Shown: positions 1 through 9,763, counted from the first letter of the stretch. The stretch: 21,967 bases of DNA from Candidatus Rifleibacteriota bacterium (GCA_029560455.1 JAKQKW010000348.1:1-21967), one strand, 5' to 3'. Program-made: numbers and translations. Notes: generated by a model not told the origin, from the sequence alone.

Positions 1-19
1 AGAAAGAGGTCAGACAAAA

Positions 20-385
20 ATGAAACTCATTCACAAGCTTGCATTTCTGGCGGGGGTTCCGCTTCTGGCTTTCTTCTGGCAAAGCTACGGCCAGATAAGC
101 GTGGCGATGCAGGAAATCGAAAACTCTCGAAGAGTTCAGAAAACAGCCATATTTTTCAGAAACTGCTCCGAACTCACCCATCTGCTTCAAAAAGAACGCG
201 GCTATTCGATTCTTTTTCTTAAAAAAGCTGTCGGAGAAGACGAAGTCTCTGCACACCGACAGGCGAGCGATCACCTGTTAGGCAATCTGCTTCTATCCGA
301 GAGGGAAATGCAGCAGGCTTTCCGCGAATTACCCTACAAAATCAGCAGTTTCAGAAGTCGAATTTCTGGCAGTTCAGACGTATGA
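20..385 (+). CDS. N-terminal fragment of NIT-domain methyl-accepting chemotaxis protein (frameshifted)
   Basis: This is the first part of a chemoreceptor that continues in another frame at 390-2465. An AGAGGT ribosome binding site at 5-10 precedes the ATG. Residues 7-24 are hydrophobic and form the first membrane segment. The next part is helical and contains [11 protein letters not shown] (about residues 57-67), the hallmark of the NIT (nitrate/nitrite-sensing type) extracytoplasmic domain. This frame stops at 383-385. The +1 frame is open from 282 onward and continues the same helical domain ([21 protein letters not shown]), so one base too many, or two too few, lies between 282 and 382, most likely near 341-360. 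It is either a real frameshift or a sequencing or assembly error. I am confident the two pieces are one gene; the ligand is not known. Confidence 0.8.
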   Translation: MKLIHKLAFLAGVPLLAFFWQSYGQISVAMQEIENSRRVQKTAIFFRNCSELTHLLQKERGYSILFLKKAVGEDEVSAHRQASDHLLGNLLLSEREMQQAFRELPYKISSFRSRISGSSDV

Positions 386-389
386 ATCC

Positions 390-2465
390 GTGGCGAGAGA
401 ATATAATGATGTAATAGGCTATCTTCTCGATCAGCAGAATGAATATTTCCGCAAATATGCCTCTTCATCTCAACTTGCTGGCCAGTTTATCTCTATCGTG
501 ACTCTTGAAGCCGCCAAAGAAAGCCTTGGTCAACTGCGAGCACTTATTTCTGCAATTCTGCTCGATGACGAACCGATATCAGAAAGTATTTTTCAAAATC
601 TTATAAATTTTCGGGCGATGTTTTCTGCCGGCATCACCTCAAGAATTCTGCAGCTCGAAAATTCTTCAGGTGAAAGACTGCAGCAAATTGTTGAAGGAGC
701 CGACTGGCAAAAAATCAATCAGACAATCGGCCTGATCTTTTCAAAGGCTTCTACTGGCGGTTTTGCACAGAACGGTAAAGAATATTTCGCGATGGTCACC
801 GATCTTATCGAGAAAATGCAGGCTGTCATTCAATCTGAACTTGCTGCAACTGAGAAAAAGGCGATTTTCTCGACTTCTGAAGCGGTTACTCATATGAACT
901 TTTCAATTTTTCTTATTCTCGCTGCAACTATTGTTTCCGGCCTGGTTTCAGTGCGACTGGCACGAAGCATCTCTGGCCCGGTCGGGCGGGTTGCGGCTCT
1001 GGCAGAAGCCGTCAGCCGCGGCGACCTTTCTCGCCGTCTGGGCATCGACTCTGCCGACGAAGTTGGCCGCATGGCAGGTGCTCTCGACTTCATGTCTGAC
1101 GAACTTGAGCAGAAAGCCAGACAGGCAGAGAAAATTGCAGACGGCGATCTGCGTGTCGAATTCAAGATTTCTTCATCAGATGATATTCTTGGCAATGCGA
1201 TGCAAAAGATGGTAAGCGGCCTGAATGATCTTATCGAGAACATCCGCGACGGCATAACCCTGCTCAATTCAATGTCAAGCCAGATTTCTGAGGCCAGCCA
1301 GTCGCTTTACGAGGGGGCGTCAGATTCAGCCGCCTCTCTCGAACAGGTTTCGGCTTCGATGACCGAAATCGACTCGCGCACCAAAAACACCGCCCAGAAT
1401 GCCGCTTCAGCTCTAGATATCGCTACCAGAACCAGAGAATCGGCAGTTACCGGCACGCAGAATATGAGTGAACTGATTCAGGCGGTCGACACCATCAGCG
1501 AATCAGGCAAACAGATCACCCGCATTTCGAAGATCATTGAAGATATAGCGTTTCAGACGAATCTGCTGTCTTTGAATGCTGCGGTAGAAGCTGCAAGAGC
1601 CGGGAAACACGGAAAAGGCTTCGCAGTCGTCGCCGATGAAGTGCGCCGTCTGGCCGGCCGCAGCTCGTCAGCCGCCAAAGAAACGGCAGAGCTGATTACC
1701 AGTTCCATGACAAGCATCGAAATCGGCACCAAAATTGCTTCGATGACTTCAGATTCTCTCGACAAGATCAAAAGCGGCGCTGAAGAAACCGCCAATCTGC
1801 TCAGTGAAATAGCTGCCGCCAGCCAGGAACAGGCGCATGGCATTTCCCAGATAACCATCGGCATGAACCAGATTGACAAAGTCACCCAGAAAAACTCGGC
1901 GCATGCTGAGCAGACCGCCTCTGCGGCCGAAGAACTGGCGCATCAGGTTCAACTGCTGGGTTCGGCGGTTAACCGTTTCAAGTCGATTGAGGCAGCAAAG
2001 AAAACTTCTCTGCACATAGCCACCGGCGGGCGCGACTCAGACCCACTCAAATTGACTGAAGCTCTGCTTACCGGGATTCCGCAGATAGACAAACAGCACC
2101 GAAAACTGGTTGCTCTCGCCAACGACCTGCATCACGCTCTTAAAGAGGGTAAGGCCCAGGAGGTAATGCAGCAGATTCTCGATGAGCTTGTCGATTACAC
2201 CAAAAGTCACTTCAGCTTTGAAGAAGGCATGATGCGCAAATACCGCTACCCGGAATACGATACTCATATTAAAGCACATCAGCAGCTGATCAAACAGCTC
2301 ACCGACATTTTTGAGAATTTTCGCAATAAACGTGGCTGCATCGGCCTGGAAACCTTTGTTTTTCTCAAAGACTGGCTGGTCAACCATATTATGCGCACCG
2401 ATAAAAAATATGTGCCGCACATTCAGGAACGGTCAGGCAAAGGTTTCGGCAGCGACCTGAGCTGA
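390..2465 (+). CDS. Methyl-accepting chemotaxis protein, NIT sensor remainder + HAMP + signalling domain + C-terminal hemerythrin
   Basis: This is the main part of the chemoreceptor begun at 20. The GTG at 390 is only the first start codon in this frame; the true N-terminus is the upstream fragment. Counting from 390, residues 1-165 are the rest of the NIT-like domain and 171-189 the second membrane helix. HAMP spans about 192-245, with a second HAMP-like half to about 295. The methylation and signalling helices have a hairpin tip at 385-424 ([18 protein letters not shown]). Residues 555-680 are a hemerythrin domain with all seven diiron ligands in canonical spacing: H570, H607, E611, H626, H630, H666, D671. 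Hemerythrin-MCP fusions such as DcrH sense oxygen, so this receptor probably combines an outside small-molecule signal with cytoplasmic O2. It has no CheR-tethering pentapeptide at its C-terminus. It lies away from the che operon and precedes tex by 68 bp. Confidence 0.9.
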   Translation: MAREYNDVIGYLLDQQNEYFRKYASSSQLAGQFISIVTLEAAKESLGQLRALISAILLDDEPISESIFQNLINFRAMFSAGITSRILQLENSSGERLQQIVEGADWQKINQTIGLIFSKASTGGFAQNGKEYFAMVTDLIEKMQAVIQSELAATEKKAIFSTSEAVTHMNFSIFLILAATIVSGLVSVRLARSISGPVGRVAALAEAVSRGDLSRRLGIDSADEVGRMAGALDFMSDELEQKARQAEKIADGDLRVEFKISSSDDILGNAMQKMVSGLNDLIENIRDGITLLNSMSSQISEASQSLYEGASDSAASLEQVSASMTEIDSRTKNTAQNAASALDIATRTRESAVTGTQNMSELIQAVDTISESGKQITRISKIIEDIAFQTNLLSLNAAVEAARAGKHGKGFAVVADEVRRLAGRSSSAAKETAELITSSMTSIEIGTKIASMTSDSLDKIKSGAEETANLLSEIAAASQEQAHGISQITIGMNQIDKVTQKNSAHAEQTASAAEELAHQVQLLGSAVNRFKSIEAAKKTSLHIATGGRDSDPLKLTEALLTGIPQIDKQHRKLVALANDLHHALKEGKAQEVMQQILDELVDYTKSHFSFEEGMMRKYRYPEYDTHIKAHQQLIKQLTDIFENFRNKRGCIGLETFVFLKDWLVNHIMRTDKKYVPHIQERSGKGFGSDLS

Positions 2466-2476
2466 AACTTTCTGTC

Positions 2477-2505
2477 TTGACTGTCGGACTGCAGGGTAAT
2501 ATAAA
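2477..2505 (+). promoter_or_regulatory. Sigma70-type promoter for tex
   Basis: TTGACT at 2477-2482 and TATAAA at 2500-2505 are separated by exactly 17 bp. Transcription would start near 2512, giving a leader of about 22 nt before the tex ATG at 2534, with the GTGAGGT ribosome binding site at 2521-2527 inside it. It lies in the short gap after the hemerythrin MCP, so tex probably has its own transcript. This is a consensus match only. Confidence 0.65.
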
Positions 2506-2533
2506 TCAGACAAACACTCTGTGAGGTCTGAAA

Positions 2534-4690
2534 ATGAACGACACCTATTTCTCAAGAATCGCCGAAGAGCTTAAAATCAACCCGATTCAGGTCATGTCGA
2601 CAGCCCAGCTGATCGAAGAAGGCGGCACAGTGCCGTTCATTGCCCGCTACCGCAAAGAAAGAACCGGCTCTCTCGATGAAGTTGCCATTACCACTATTCG
2701 CGACCGACTCGAACAGTTTGCTGAATACGACAAGCGCCGTGAAGCCATTGTTAAGTCTCTTGCCGAACGAAACCTGCTCAGCGATGAACTGAACGGCAAA
2801 ATTGCCGCGACCACAACTCTCGCTGAACTCGAAGACCTCTACCTGCCGTTTCGGCCCAAAAAGAGAACGAGAGCGACCATCGCCAGGGAAAAGGGCCTCG
2901 AACCCCTCGCTTTGGCTCTGCTCGAACAGCAGCCGACCTTTGCGCCCGATCGCGAAGCCACAGCTTACATCAACCCGGAGAAAGGCGTTGCCTCTATCGA
3001 AGATGCGCTACAGGGCGCCCGCGACATCATCGCTGAGATGATCAGCGAAAACGCCGACATAAGGGCTTCATTGCGCGAGCTTTTCGCCCTCGAAGCCGTG
3101 CTGGTTTCGAAAGTTGTCAAAGACAAGGAAACGGAAGGCGCAAAATTCCGCGATTATTTCGACTGGCAGGAACCGGCCGGCAAGGCTGCCGGGCATCGGC
3201 TGCTGGCCATCATGCGCGGCGAGAATGAAGAATTTCTCAAGGTCAGCATTCAGCCTGACCACGACAAGGCCGCAAAAATGGTTTCACGCCATTTTCGCAG
3301 GGAATTCTGCCCGGCCTGGGAACAGGTGCGTGAAGCGGCAGAAGATGCCTACAAGCGCCTGCTGGCCTCTTCGATCGAGAATGAATTTCGCAAGCAACTG
3401 CGCGAAAAGGCCGAAGAAGAAGCAATCAGAGTCTTTGCCGCCAATCTTCGCGAACTGCTGATGGCACCCCCGCTTGGCCAGAAATCGGTTATCGCCATTG
3501 ATCCCGGCTTCAGAACCGGCTGCAAGGTTGTCTGCCTCGATCCGCAAGGCAAACTGCTGGAACACAGCGTCATCTTCATTTCGCAGTCAGAGCAGGCCCG
3601 TGAAGCATCCGGAATTCTTATAAAGCAGCTCATCAGCAGGCACAGAATCGAAGCAATCGCCATCGGCAACGGTACCGCCAGTCGGGAAACTGAAGCTTTC
3701 ATCAGAAGCCTCAAACTACCGGCAAACATCACCGTGGTAATGGTTAACGAAAGTGGCGCCTCCATTTACAGCGCCTCTGAAGTGGCCCGCAGCGAATTTC
3801 CCGATCATGATGTAACGGTGCGAGGCGCAGTCTCGATCGGCAGAAGACTGATGGACCCGCTCGCTGAACTGGTAAAGATCGACCCGAAATCGATAGGAGT
3901 CGGGCAGTATCAGCATGACGTCGACCAGAGCAGGCTAAAAAAGGGGCTTGACGACGTGGTAATGAGCTGTGTCAACGGAGTCGGGGTCGAGGTGAACACC
4001 GCCAGCCCGCAGATTTTGAGCTATGTGGCCGGTCTTGGTCCACAGCTTGCAAAAAACATCATAGTCTGGCGCGAAGAGAATGGCCCTTTCAAGAATCGCC
4101 GGCAGCTGATGAAGGTGCCTAGACTTGGCCCCAAAGCCTTTGAACAGGCTGCAGGCTTTTTAAGAGTTCGCAACAGTGATAACCCGCTTGACCGCAGCGC
4201 CGTTCACCCGGAAAGCTATAAAATTGTCGAAAAAATGGCACAGGACCTGGGCTGCAGCATTGAAGAATTACTGAAAGATGCCCAGCTGCGCAAACAGATA
4301 AAACTGCAAAATTATGTTACAGAAGAAGTCGGCCTGCCCACCCTCAACGATATCATGAAAGAACTGGCCCGACCTGGCCTTGACCCACGCGAGAAGTTCG
4401 AAGCGTTCTCGTTTACGGAAGGAGTCAATGAGATCAAAGATCTTGCTGTCGGCATGAAGCTGCCGGGCATTATAACCAACGTGACCGCTTTTGGTGCTTT
4501 TGTCGACATAGGCGTTCATCAGGACGGCCTTGTGCATGTCAGTCAGCTCTCTGACAAATTCATCAAAGACCCCGCAGAAGTGGTTAAAGTGCAGCAGAAA
4601 GTTATGGTAAGAGTACTCGAGGTCGATATTCCCCGCAAGCGCATTTCACTGAGCATGAAAAGTGAGAAAAAACCGGCAGAAAAGTGGTAA
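2534..4690 (+). CDS. tex: Tex family RNA-binding transcription accessory protein (S1 domain)
   Basis: Tex is a conserved cytoplasmic nucleic-acid-binding protein linked to transcription and RNA handling. At 718 residues it is slightly shorter than typical members (about 720-780). The N-terminal helical Tex_N region (FIARYRKERTGSLDE near residue 35) is followed by a YqgF-like RNase H fold starting at about 318 (IAIDPGFRTGCK, D323). Next come the helix-hairpin-helix segment (VGQYQHDVDQ, then the tandem HhH at about 480-560) and a C-terminal S1 domain at about 640-709 (GIITNVTAFGAFVDIGVHQDG, RISLSMK). The ATG follows a GTGAGGT ribosome binding site. A promoter lies just upstream. The gene converges on the BrkB-family gene with 25 bp between stops. 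All domains look intact. Confidence 0.96.
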   Translation: MNDTYFSRIAEELKINPIQVMSTAQLIEEGGTVPFIARYRKERTGSLDEVAITTIRDRLEQFAEYDKRREAIVKSLAERNLLSDELNGKIAATTTLAELEDLYLPFRPKKRTRATIAREKGLEPLALALLEQQPTFAPDREATAYINPEKGVASIEDALQGARDIIAEMISENADIRASLRELFALEAVLVSKVVKDKETEGAKFRDYFDWQEPAGKAAGHRLLAIMRGENEEFLKVSIQPDHDKAAKMVSRHFRREFCPAWEQVREAAEDAYKRLLASSIENEFRKQLREKAEEEAIRVFAANLRELLMAPPLGQKSVIAIDPGFRTGCKVVCLDPQGKLLEHSVIFISQSEQAREASGILIKQLISRHRIEAIAIGNGTASRETEAFIRSLKLPANITVVMVNESGASIYSASEVARSEFPDHDVTVRGAVSIGRRLMDPLAELVKIDPKSIGVGQYQHDVDQSRLKKGLDDVVMSCVNGVGVEVNTASPQILSYVAGLGPQLAKNIIVWREENGPFKNRRQLMKVPRLGPKAFEQAAGFLRVRNSDNPLDRSAVHPESYKIVEKMAQDLGCSIEELLKDAQLRKQIKLQNYVTEEVGLPTLNDIMKELARPGLDPREKFEAFSFTEGVNEIKDLAVGMKLPGIITNVTAFGAFVDIGVHQDGLVHVSQLSDKFIKDPAEVVKVQQKVMVRVLEVDIPRKRISLSMKSEKKPAEKW

Positions 4691-4715
4691 CAACAGCAGC
4701 CGGAACAAACACCAC

Positions 4716-5612
4716 TCAGGAGAAATCAGGTCTTTCGGGCAGATTCTCGATTCTGCCGGTTTCATCGCTGCCGACTGGCAGCGGCGCCGGCCGAAAAAAC
4801 AGGGCGAAACTGGCACTCACATGCCCCCCGATCAGAATAATGCACGATGAAAGATATATCCAGAGCATAAAGGCGACGACTGCACCGAGTGAGCCATAAA
4901 TAAGGCTGTAACTGTCGGTGCCGAATGAAAGATACCAGACAAAGCCACGCCTGGTAAGCTGCAGCGCCAGAAATGAAAAAACCGTGCCGATGAAAGATTC
5001 GCTCCAGTTCACCACAACTGATGGAACATACTTGTAAAGCAGAAGCAACAGACCAAACATTGTGGTCATGGGCAGGTAATCGATCATGAAATGATGCAGC
5101 CGCGTCATATCGGCAAAAACCGGCCCAAGGTAGTCAGGAAAAAGTCTCGGCAGAACATCGACGAGAGTGTTCATTATCAGCGTCAGAATCAGAAAAATAA
5201 CCATAATCCCGATCATCATCAGGCCGATAAGGCGGTCGATCAGAAAATGCCTGCTCTCGGCGCTGGTCCAGGCCATGTTGATATTCTGGGCGAAGCCGGC
5301 AAAAACAAGCGTTGCCGACCAGAGCAAAACGGCAGTACCGGCAAGTCCGACGGCGCCGCTGGCATTGATAAGGTGCTGAATATTGCCAACAACGATGGTT
5401 TCGGAGCCAGGCAGATATTCATCGACAAACTTCAGAATCTGCCCCTGAACTTCGGCGCTCTGCAGAAAAGATGAGTTAAAAGCAATCAGAAAAAGAATCA
5501 GGGGAAAGAACGAAAGAATCGCATAATAAGCGATAGCAGCAGCCGCTTCGGTTACCCGGGTATCGCAGACCCGGTCGAAGACGTGCATAAAAAAGTTCAG
5601 TATTGTCCGCAT
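4716..5612 (-). CDS. YihY/BrkB-family integral membrane protein
   Basis: This polytopic membrane protein belongs to the BrkB/YihY family, once misnamed RNase BN; its molecular role is unsettled. From the ATG at 5612 it has 298 residues, normal for the family. Hydrophobic segments lie near 24-46, 88-110, 127-149, 178-196, 205-220 and 238-262. Family-typical stretches are AAAAIAYYAILSFFPL near the N-terminus and YGSLGAVVAFMLWIYLS near the end. A TTG at 5669 could extend the frame by 19 residues. However, the best promoter (-10 at 5641-5646) would start transcription downstream of that TTG, so I prefer 5612; an ATG at 5588 is also possible. It converges on tex and diverges from pulA. Confidence 0.9.
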   Translation of the reverse strand: MRTILNFFMHVFDRVCDTRVTEAAAAIAYYAILSFFPLILFLIAFNSSFLQSAEVQGQILKFVDEYLPGSETIVVGNIQHLINASGAVGLAGTAVLLWSATLVFAGFAQNINMAWTSAESRHFLIDRLIGLMMIGIMVIFLILTLIMNTLVDVLPRLFPDYLGPVFADMTRLHHFMIDYLPMTTMFGLLLLLYKYVPSVVVNWSESFIGTVFSFLALQLTRRGFVWYLSFGTDSYSLIYGSLGAVVAFMLWIYLSSCIILIGGHVSASFALFFRPAPLPVGSDETGRIENLPERPDFS

Positions 5613-5640
5613 AAATACACTATCTGCATCAGTTTCAGCA

Positions 5641-5669
5641 TTAATAACACAAATAACCGGGCTTGGCAA
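5641..5669 (-). promoter_or_regulatory. Probable promoter of the BrkB-family gene
   Basis: On the minus strand TTGCCA (5669-5664) and TATTAA (5646-5641) are 17 bp apart. Transcription would begin near 5634, giving a leader of about 22 nt before the ATG at 5612. It sits in the divergent region shared with pulA. The -10 match is moderate (4 of 6). Confidence 0.45.
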
Positions 5670-5748
5670 TTAAACGAATTTTTGCGCATGGATTACAAAA
5701 GGGGTTATCATGGCAGATAAATCCGGTGAAGTTGGAATAGAGGTAGTC

Positions 5749-8511
5749 ATGCAAATATTCTTCAGGCTGATCAAAAAACTGGCAACTGCCGCAGCAGTTA
5801 TCTGGCTGTCCACAACGGTTATCACCGCCGCCGAAAGTGGCATTCAGCCGCCCCTGCCCGGGCAGATACGTATTCATTACCAGCGAGCCGACGGAAATTA
5901 CAAAGATTTTGGTCTCTGGCTCTGGGATGAAGTGCAAAAGCCATCTTCAGACTGGCCGGCTGGCGCAACACCGTTTAGCGGCAAAGATGCATTTGGTGTC
6001 TTTGTCGACATAGATCTTCTCGAAAATGCTGCCCAGATCGGATTTATAGTGATCAACCGACTGACCGGTGAAAAAGAGGCAGGCAACAAAACCATGAAGA
6101 CCGATAACAGCAGTGAAATCTGGATTAAAGAAGGCGACGACAACATCTACAATTCACCTGAACTCAAGCTGAACCCCGTGATCAAACTTGCCAGAGTTCA
6201 GGAAGACGGCAAAATCGTCGCGCTGTTCAATACCACTGTCGGGCTTGATCTGAGCCAGCTGAAAACGGTATTGAAACTCAAAGATCGTTATGGCAAAGCT
6301 GTCAGCGTAAGTTCTGCTGCAGCGACAGCTTCAGACTCGGTGCTCATCAGCGCCGACTTTTCAGCCGAAAACGCCCCGCTGAGCATGGAGTTCAATGGGC
6401 AGAAACTGGCTACCAGAATACACTGGCGTCTGATCGACCGTATTTATGCCTGTGACGAAAAAGACCTTGGCTGCAGACTGGCTGATGATGTGGCGGTTAT
6501 AAAGCTCTGGGCGCCACTGGCAGACTCTGTCAGAGTATTTTTTTATGATGCGAAAGACCAGACAAAAGAAATAATGACAAAAGAGCTTGAACGTGGTCAG
6601 AATGGTGTCTGGCAGACTTCCCTCAAGGCCTCCGACATGCCTGCGGGCTGCATTCTTGAGGGAACCTTTTACCAGTTCGAAGTTGCCAATCCTGGCTGCA
6701 CGCCCAAACGTGTTCTTGACCCCTATGCCCGTTCAATGGCTGCAGTGACCATTGATGCGGCAGGTCAATCGGCAGGCAGCAGCGGCGATTTTGTTGGCAA
6801 GGCGGCGATTGTTTCCCCTGAAAAATACGGGCCAAAGCTCGAACACCCGAAGATTGCAGGTTATCAGAAACGCGAAGATGCTGTAATATACGAAGTCCAT
6901 ATTCGCGATTTTACCGCTGACCCGGCAATAGAAAAAGACCTGAAGCATCGCTGGGGCAGCTTCGGGGCTTTCATTGATAAACTGCCATATATCAGATCAC
7001 TTGGGGTTACCCATATTCAGCTGCTGCCGGTAATGGCCTGGTATTTTGGCGACGAAACGCGTATGGCCGAACGCGAGCTTGAATACAAGGCCCGGCACAA
7101 CAACTACAACTGGGGCTACGACCCGCAGAACTATTTTTCTCCAGACGGCGCCTATTCAGAAAAGCCAGAAGATCCGACAGCGCGTATCGCAGAGTTTAAA
7201 GAACTGGTCGCCGCTATCCATGCTGCCGGCATGGGGGTAGTTCTTGATGTGGTCTACACACACATGGCCAAAGCGAGTTTTCTCAATGACATTGTGCCGG
7301 ACTATTATTTTTTCAGTGACGCCAACGGCAGTTTTCTCGGTGATTTCGGCAACAATCTCGCCACTAATCGCAGAATGGCTGCGCGGCTGCTGATTGATTC
7401 GGTAACCTACTGGTTTAATGAGTTTAAAATCGACGGTATGCGCTTCGACATGATGGGCGATGCGACCCATGAGGCAATTCAAGCGGCGTACAATGCCGCT
7501 GCTGCCATCAACCCGCAGGCGTTGTTTCTGGGCGAAGGCTGGCGAACCTTTAAAGGGCATCTCGAAGATCCGGCTCTTACAGGCAAAGGCGCCGACCAGG
7601 ACTGGATGGACAAAACCGACAATGTCGGCGTTTTCAGCGATGAATTCAGAAACGAGCTCAAATCAGGCTTCGGCTGCGAAGGCGAACCGATGTTTCTGAC
7701 CGGCGGGGCGCGCCGCATTGCAAAAATCTTTGCCAATATTAAGGCGCAACCTGGCAATACCCCGGCCGATGCGCCTGGCGATATGGTTCAGTATATCGAA
7801 GCTCATGATAATCTGCCTCTTTACGACGTTATTGCGCAGTCGATAAAAAAAGACCCCGAAATACCTGCCAATGACGAAGAAATTCATCGCCGCATCAGGA
7901 TTGGCAATGCCATACTGCTGACTGCACAAGGCACCGCCTTTCTGCATGCCGGTCAGGAGTTCGGTCGCAGTAAGCAATGGCTGGCCGACAGCACCCCTGA
8001 GCAGAAATTTCATTATTTTGTGGATGCTGATAAAAAACCTTTCAAACACCCGTATTTCATTCATGATTCCTATGATTCCTCAGACGCAATCAACATGTTC
8101 GACTGGAGCAAAGCAGCCGATGCACAGAAATATCCGCTTAACGCTCAAACTTCTGCCTATACCCGCGGCCTGATTTCACTGCGACGCTCGTCTGACGCTT
8201 TCAGACTGGGCAGCAAAAAGCTGGTAGATGAGAATATCAGCCTGATCAACGCTCCTGAAATAAAAGATGAAGACCTGGCCATTGCCTGGAGCTGTAAAGC
8301 GACAGGCGGCGAAAGCTTCTGGGTATTTGTTAACGCTGACAATAAGACAAGAGAGTTTACAACCAACCTGAATCTGTCAGAGTGCGAAGTTATTGTCGAT
8401 CGGGAGCAGGCTGGCATTGAACCGATCAAAAAGCCGGCCGGCTGCAGCATTGGAGCAACAAAAATTATCCTGGAGCCGCTTACAGTGGCAGTGCTTCGCA
8501 AAAAAGCCTGA
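5749..8511 (+). CDS. pulA: Secreted type I pullulanase (GH13_14) with CBM41 and CBM48
   Basis: This enzyme debranches alpha-1,6 bonds in pullulan, starch or glycogen. Numbering is from the ATG at 5749 (920 residues). Residues 1-28 form a signal peptide (basic start, hydrophobic core, TVITAAES) without a lipobox Cys, so it is exported but not a lipoprotein. CBM41 (starch-binding) lies at about 37-137, a linker domain follows, and CBM48 is at about 245-330. The GH13 barrel starts near 378. The pullulanase signature YNWGYDP is at 453-459. Catalytic residues are D567 (nucleophile, GMRFDMM), E596 (acid/base, FLGEGW) and D687 (EAHDN). A small beta domain closes the protein. An in-frame ATG at 5710 also has a good ribosome site (AAAAGGGG). 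I chose 5749 because AGAGGT precedes it and it gives a normal signal peptide. Transcription regulation is not visible. Confidence 0.94.
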   Translation: MQIFFRLIKKLATAAAVIWLSTTVITAAESGIQPPLPGQIRIHYQRADGNYKDFGLWLWDEVQKPSSDWPAGATPFSGKDAFGVFVDIDLLENAAQIGFIVINRLTGEKEAGNKTMKTDNSSEIWIKEGDDNIYNSPELKLNPVIKLARVQEDGKIVALFNTTVGLDLSQLKTVLKLKDRYGKAVSVSSAAATASDSVLISADFSAENAPLSMEFNGQKLATRIHWRLIDRIYACDEKDLGCRLADDVAVIKLWAPLADSVRVFFYDAKDQTKEIMTKELERGQNGVWQTSLKASDMPAGCILEGTFYQFEVANPGCTPKRVLDPYARSMAAVTIDAAGQSAGSSGDFVGKAAIVSPEKYGPKLEHPKIAGYQKREDAVIYEVHIRDFTADPAIEKDLKHRWGSFGAFIDKLPYIRSLGVTHIQLLPVMAWYFGDETRMAERELEYKARHNNYNWGYDPQNYFSPDGAYSEKPEDPTARIAEFKELVAAIHAAGMGVVLDVVYTHMAKASFLNDIVPDYYFFSDANGSFLGDFGNNLATNRRMAARLLIDSVTYWFNEFKIDGMRFDMMGDATHEAIQAAYNAAAAINPQALFLGEGWRTFKGHLEDPALTGKGADQDWMDKTDNVGVFSDEFRNELKSGFGCEGEPMFLTGGARRIAKIFANIKAQPGNTPADAPGDMVQYIEAHDNLPLYDVIAQSIKKDPEIPANDEEIHRRIRIGNAILLTAQGTAFLHAGQEFGRSKQWLADSTPEQKFHYFVDADKKPFKHPYFIHDSYDSSDAINMFDWSKAADAQKYPLNAQTSAYTRGLISLRRSSDAFRLGSKKLVDENISLINAPEIKDEDLAIAWSCKATGGESFWVFVNADNKTREFTTNLNLSECEVIVDREQAGIEPIKKPAGCSIGATKIILEPLTVAVLRKKA

Positions 8512-8516
8512 AAAAA

Positions 8517-8548
8517 GCATACGGCATCTGTAATCAGATGCCGTGTGC
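8517..8548 (-). terminator. Intrinsic terminator between pulA and the HDOD gene
   Basis: This inverted repeat has 14-bp arms (8517-8530 and 8535-8548) with one G-T pair and loop TAAT. On the minus strand it is followed by a run of six T (plus-strand AAAAAA at 8511-8516), a strong terminator for the HDOD gene, whose TGA at 8534-8536 is inside the hairpin. For pulA on the plus strand the hairpin is followed only by TTCT, so any termination there is weaker. Confidence 0.88.
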
Positions 8549-9763
8549 TTCTGAACCGCTGAGAATGTATTTGTCGAGCTCTTTTTTGAGAACTTCGAAA
8601 ATGTGTGGAACCGCGAAAACATCGCCTTCTTCTTTTGCAGCGGCAATATCGGCCATCTTCGAATCACCAGATTTTTTGCCAATGCTTGCGGTCATCTTTT
8701 TAGTGCGCCTTTCTTCGGCAAAAGCCGGCAGAAACTGCTCATAAGGAGTAAAAGACGGCAACTTCTCGATGTGCTGATTCAGATAGCCATTAGCAATCAT
8801 GACTGCCGGAAGAACAAGGTCACCTGTCGGAATTGATTTGTTATGGTGTTTTGCCATAATTGGCGCCAGAAAATCGGGCATTCCCATTTTGGGTATAAGG
8901 ATCTGACCGAGTTCCTGATGGTCGATGCCAAAAACTTCGATTTCGGCTTCGGTGATAGTTTTTTTGTCATTGCGCACCATGCGAGTAACACGGGCATATT
9001 CGTCGCTGTCGTAATAGCAGAGCATCAGAGCGCCAAGATCATGTAACAACCCCGCCGACAGCATTTTACCAACCAGAACCTGATCGCCGCCCAGCAGTTT
9101 ACCGATATGCGCGGTCAGATGCGAGCAACGACGCATGTGCGCCAGCTTGTCGCGCTGGTTGGCAAAGAATTTAGCAAAACCTTCGAAGGTTTCCTGCAGG
9201 ATAATCTGTCTGATGCCTTCAATTCCGAGGAATGCCACTACGGATTTGAGACTGTCAAAGGGCATGCGGCGCATGAAAAATGCGCTGTTCGAAATTTTCA
9301 GCATGCGCATTGTCAGTTTTGGGTCATTGCGGGTGACTTCTTCGATCTCTTCAAATTTAACATCAGGATTGCGCAGCATCTGCATCAGTTTATGGGCAGA
9401 AGACTGCAACGGCGACATTTTCTTGAGCTGCTCAAGAATTCTCTGAACATGACGCTCGCCTTCTACACGGTGCTCAGCCTCATGCACTTCCTTAAAGCGT
9501 TTTACTTCGTGCATTTCGATGGCAACCTGGTTGTCTTCGCGGGCAACTACAAGTAATTTGCCGGTTGCAGCCAGATCAGCCATTGTCTGAGAAAACGACG
9601 GATGCAGCGATGCCGACTCAGAAAGTGAGAGAATGACGTAATCAAACTTGTTGATGAGAATACGCAAGGCTTCGGCAACCTTGTGGTCAGAGCGAATCTC
9701 TTCGATAACAATCATCTCGATGACGTTGCCACCGTGATCCCTGAGTTGAAAGGGGTGCTGCAT
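8534..9763 (-). CDS. HDOD domain signalling protein with STAS-like N-terminus
   Basis: This is a cytoplasmic signalling protein of 409 residues. Residues 1-95 have the strand-helix pattern of a STAS (anti-anti-sigma-like) domain: DYVILSLSE, then LHPSFSQTMADLAATGKLLVV. That part is a weak call. Residues 112-310 are an HDOD domain: NDPKLTMRMLKISNSAFF at 146-163, the GLLHDLG motif with HD at 241-242, H282, and HH at 306-307. HDOD proteins are often coupled to chemotaxis, motility or c-di-GMP control, usually without proven catalysis. The C-terminal 100 residues hold a Lys-rich linker and a helix. The ATG follows AGGT. The gene lies just downstream of the che operon but is separated by that operon's terminator, so it is probably a separate unit. 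No second-messenger catalytic domain is fused to it. Confidence 0.87.
   Translation of the reverse strand: MQHPFQLRDHGGNVIEMIVIEEIRSDHKVAEALRILINKFDYVILSLSESASLHPSFSQTMADLAATGKLLVVAREDNQVAIEMHEVKRFKEVHEAEHRVEGERHVQRILEQLKKMSPLQSSAHKLMQMLRNPDVKFEEIEEVTRNDPKLTMRMLKISNSAFFMRRMPFDSLKSVVAFLGIEGIRQIILQETFEGFAKFFANQRDKLAHMRRCSHLTAHIGKLLGGDQVLVGKMLSAGLLHDLGALMLCYYDSDEYARVTRMVRNDKKTITEAEIEVFGIDHQELGQILIPKMGMPDFLAPIMAKHHNKSIPTGDLVLPAVMIANGYLNQHIEKLPSFTPYEQFLPAFAEERRTKKMTASIGKKSGDSKMADIAAAKEEGDVFAVPHIFEVLKKELDKYILSGSEAHGI

Noticed and set aside
4766..4783. GC-rich 7-bp hairpin near the end of the BrkB-family gene as a tex terminator
   Set aside because: It is inside coding sequence and has no T run after it. 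The tex terminator is not identified.
5670..5748. Promoter for pulA in the divergent region
   Set aside because: TTGGCA at 5664-5669 has no acceptable -10 at normal spacing on the plus strand, so I do not call one.
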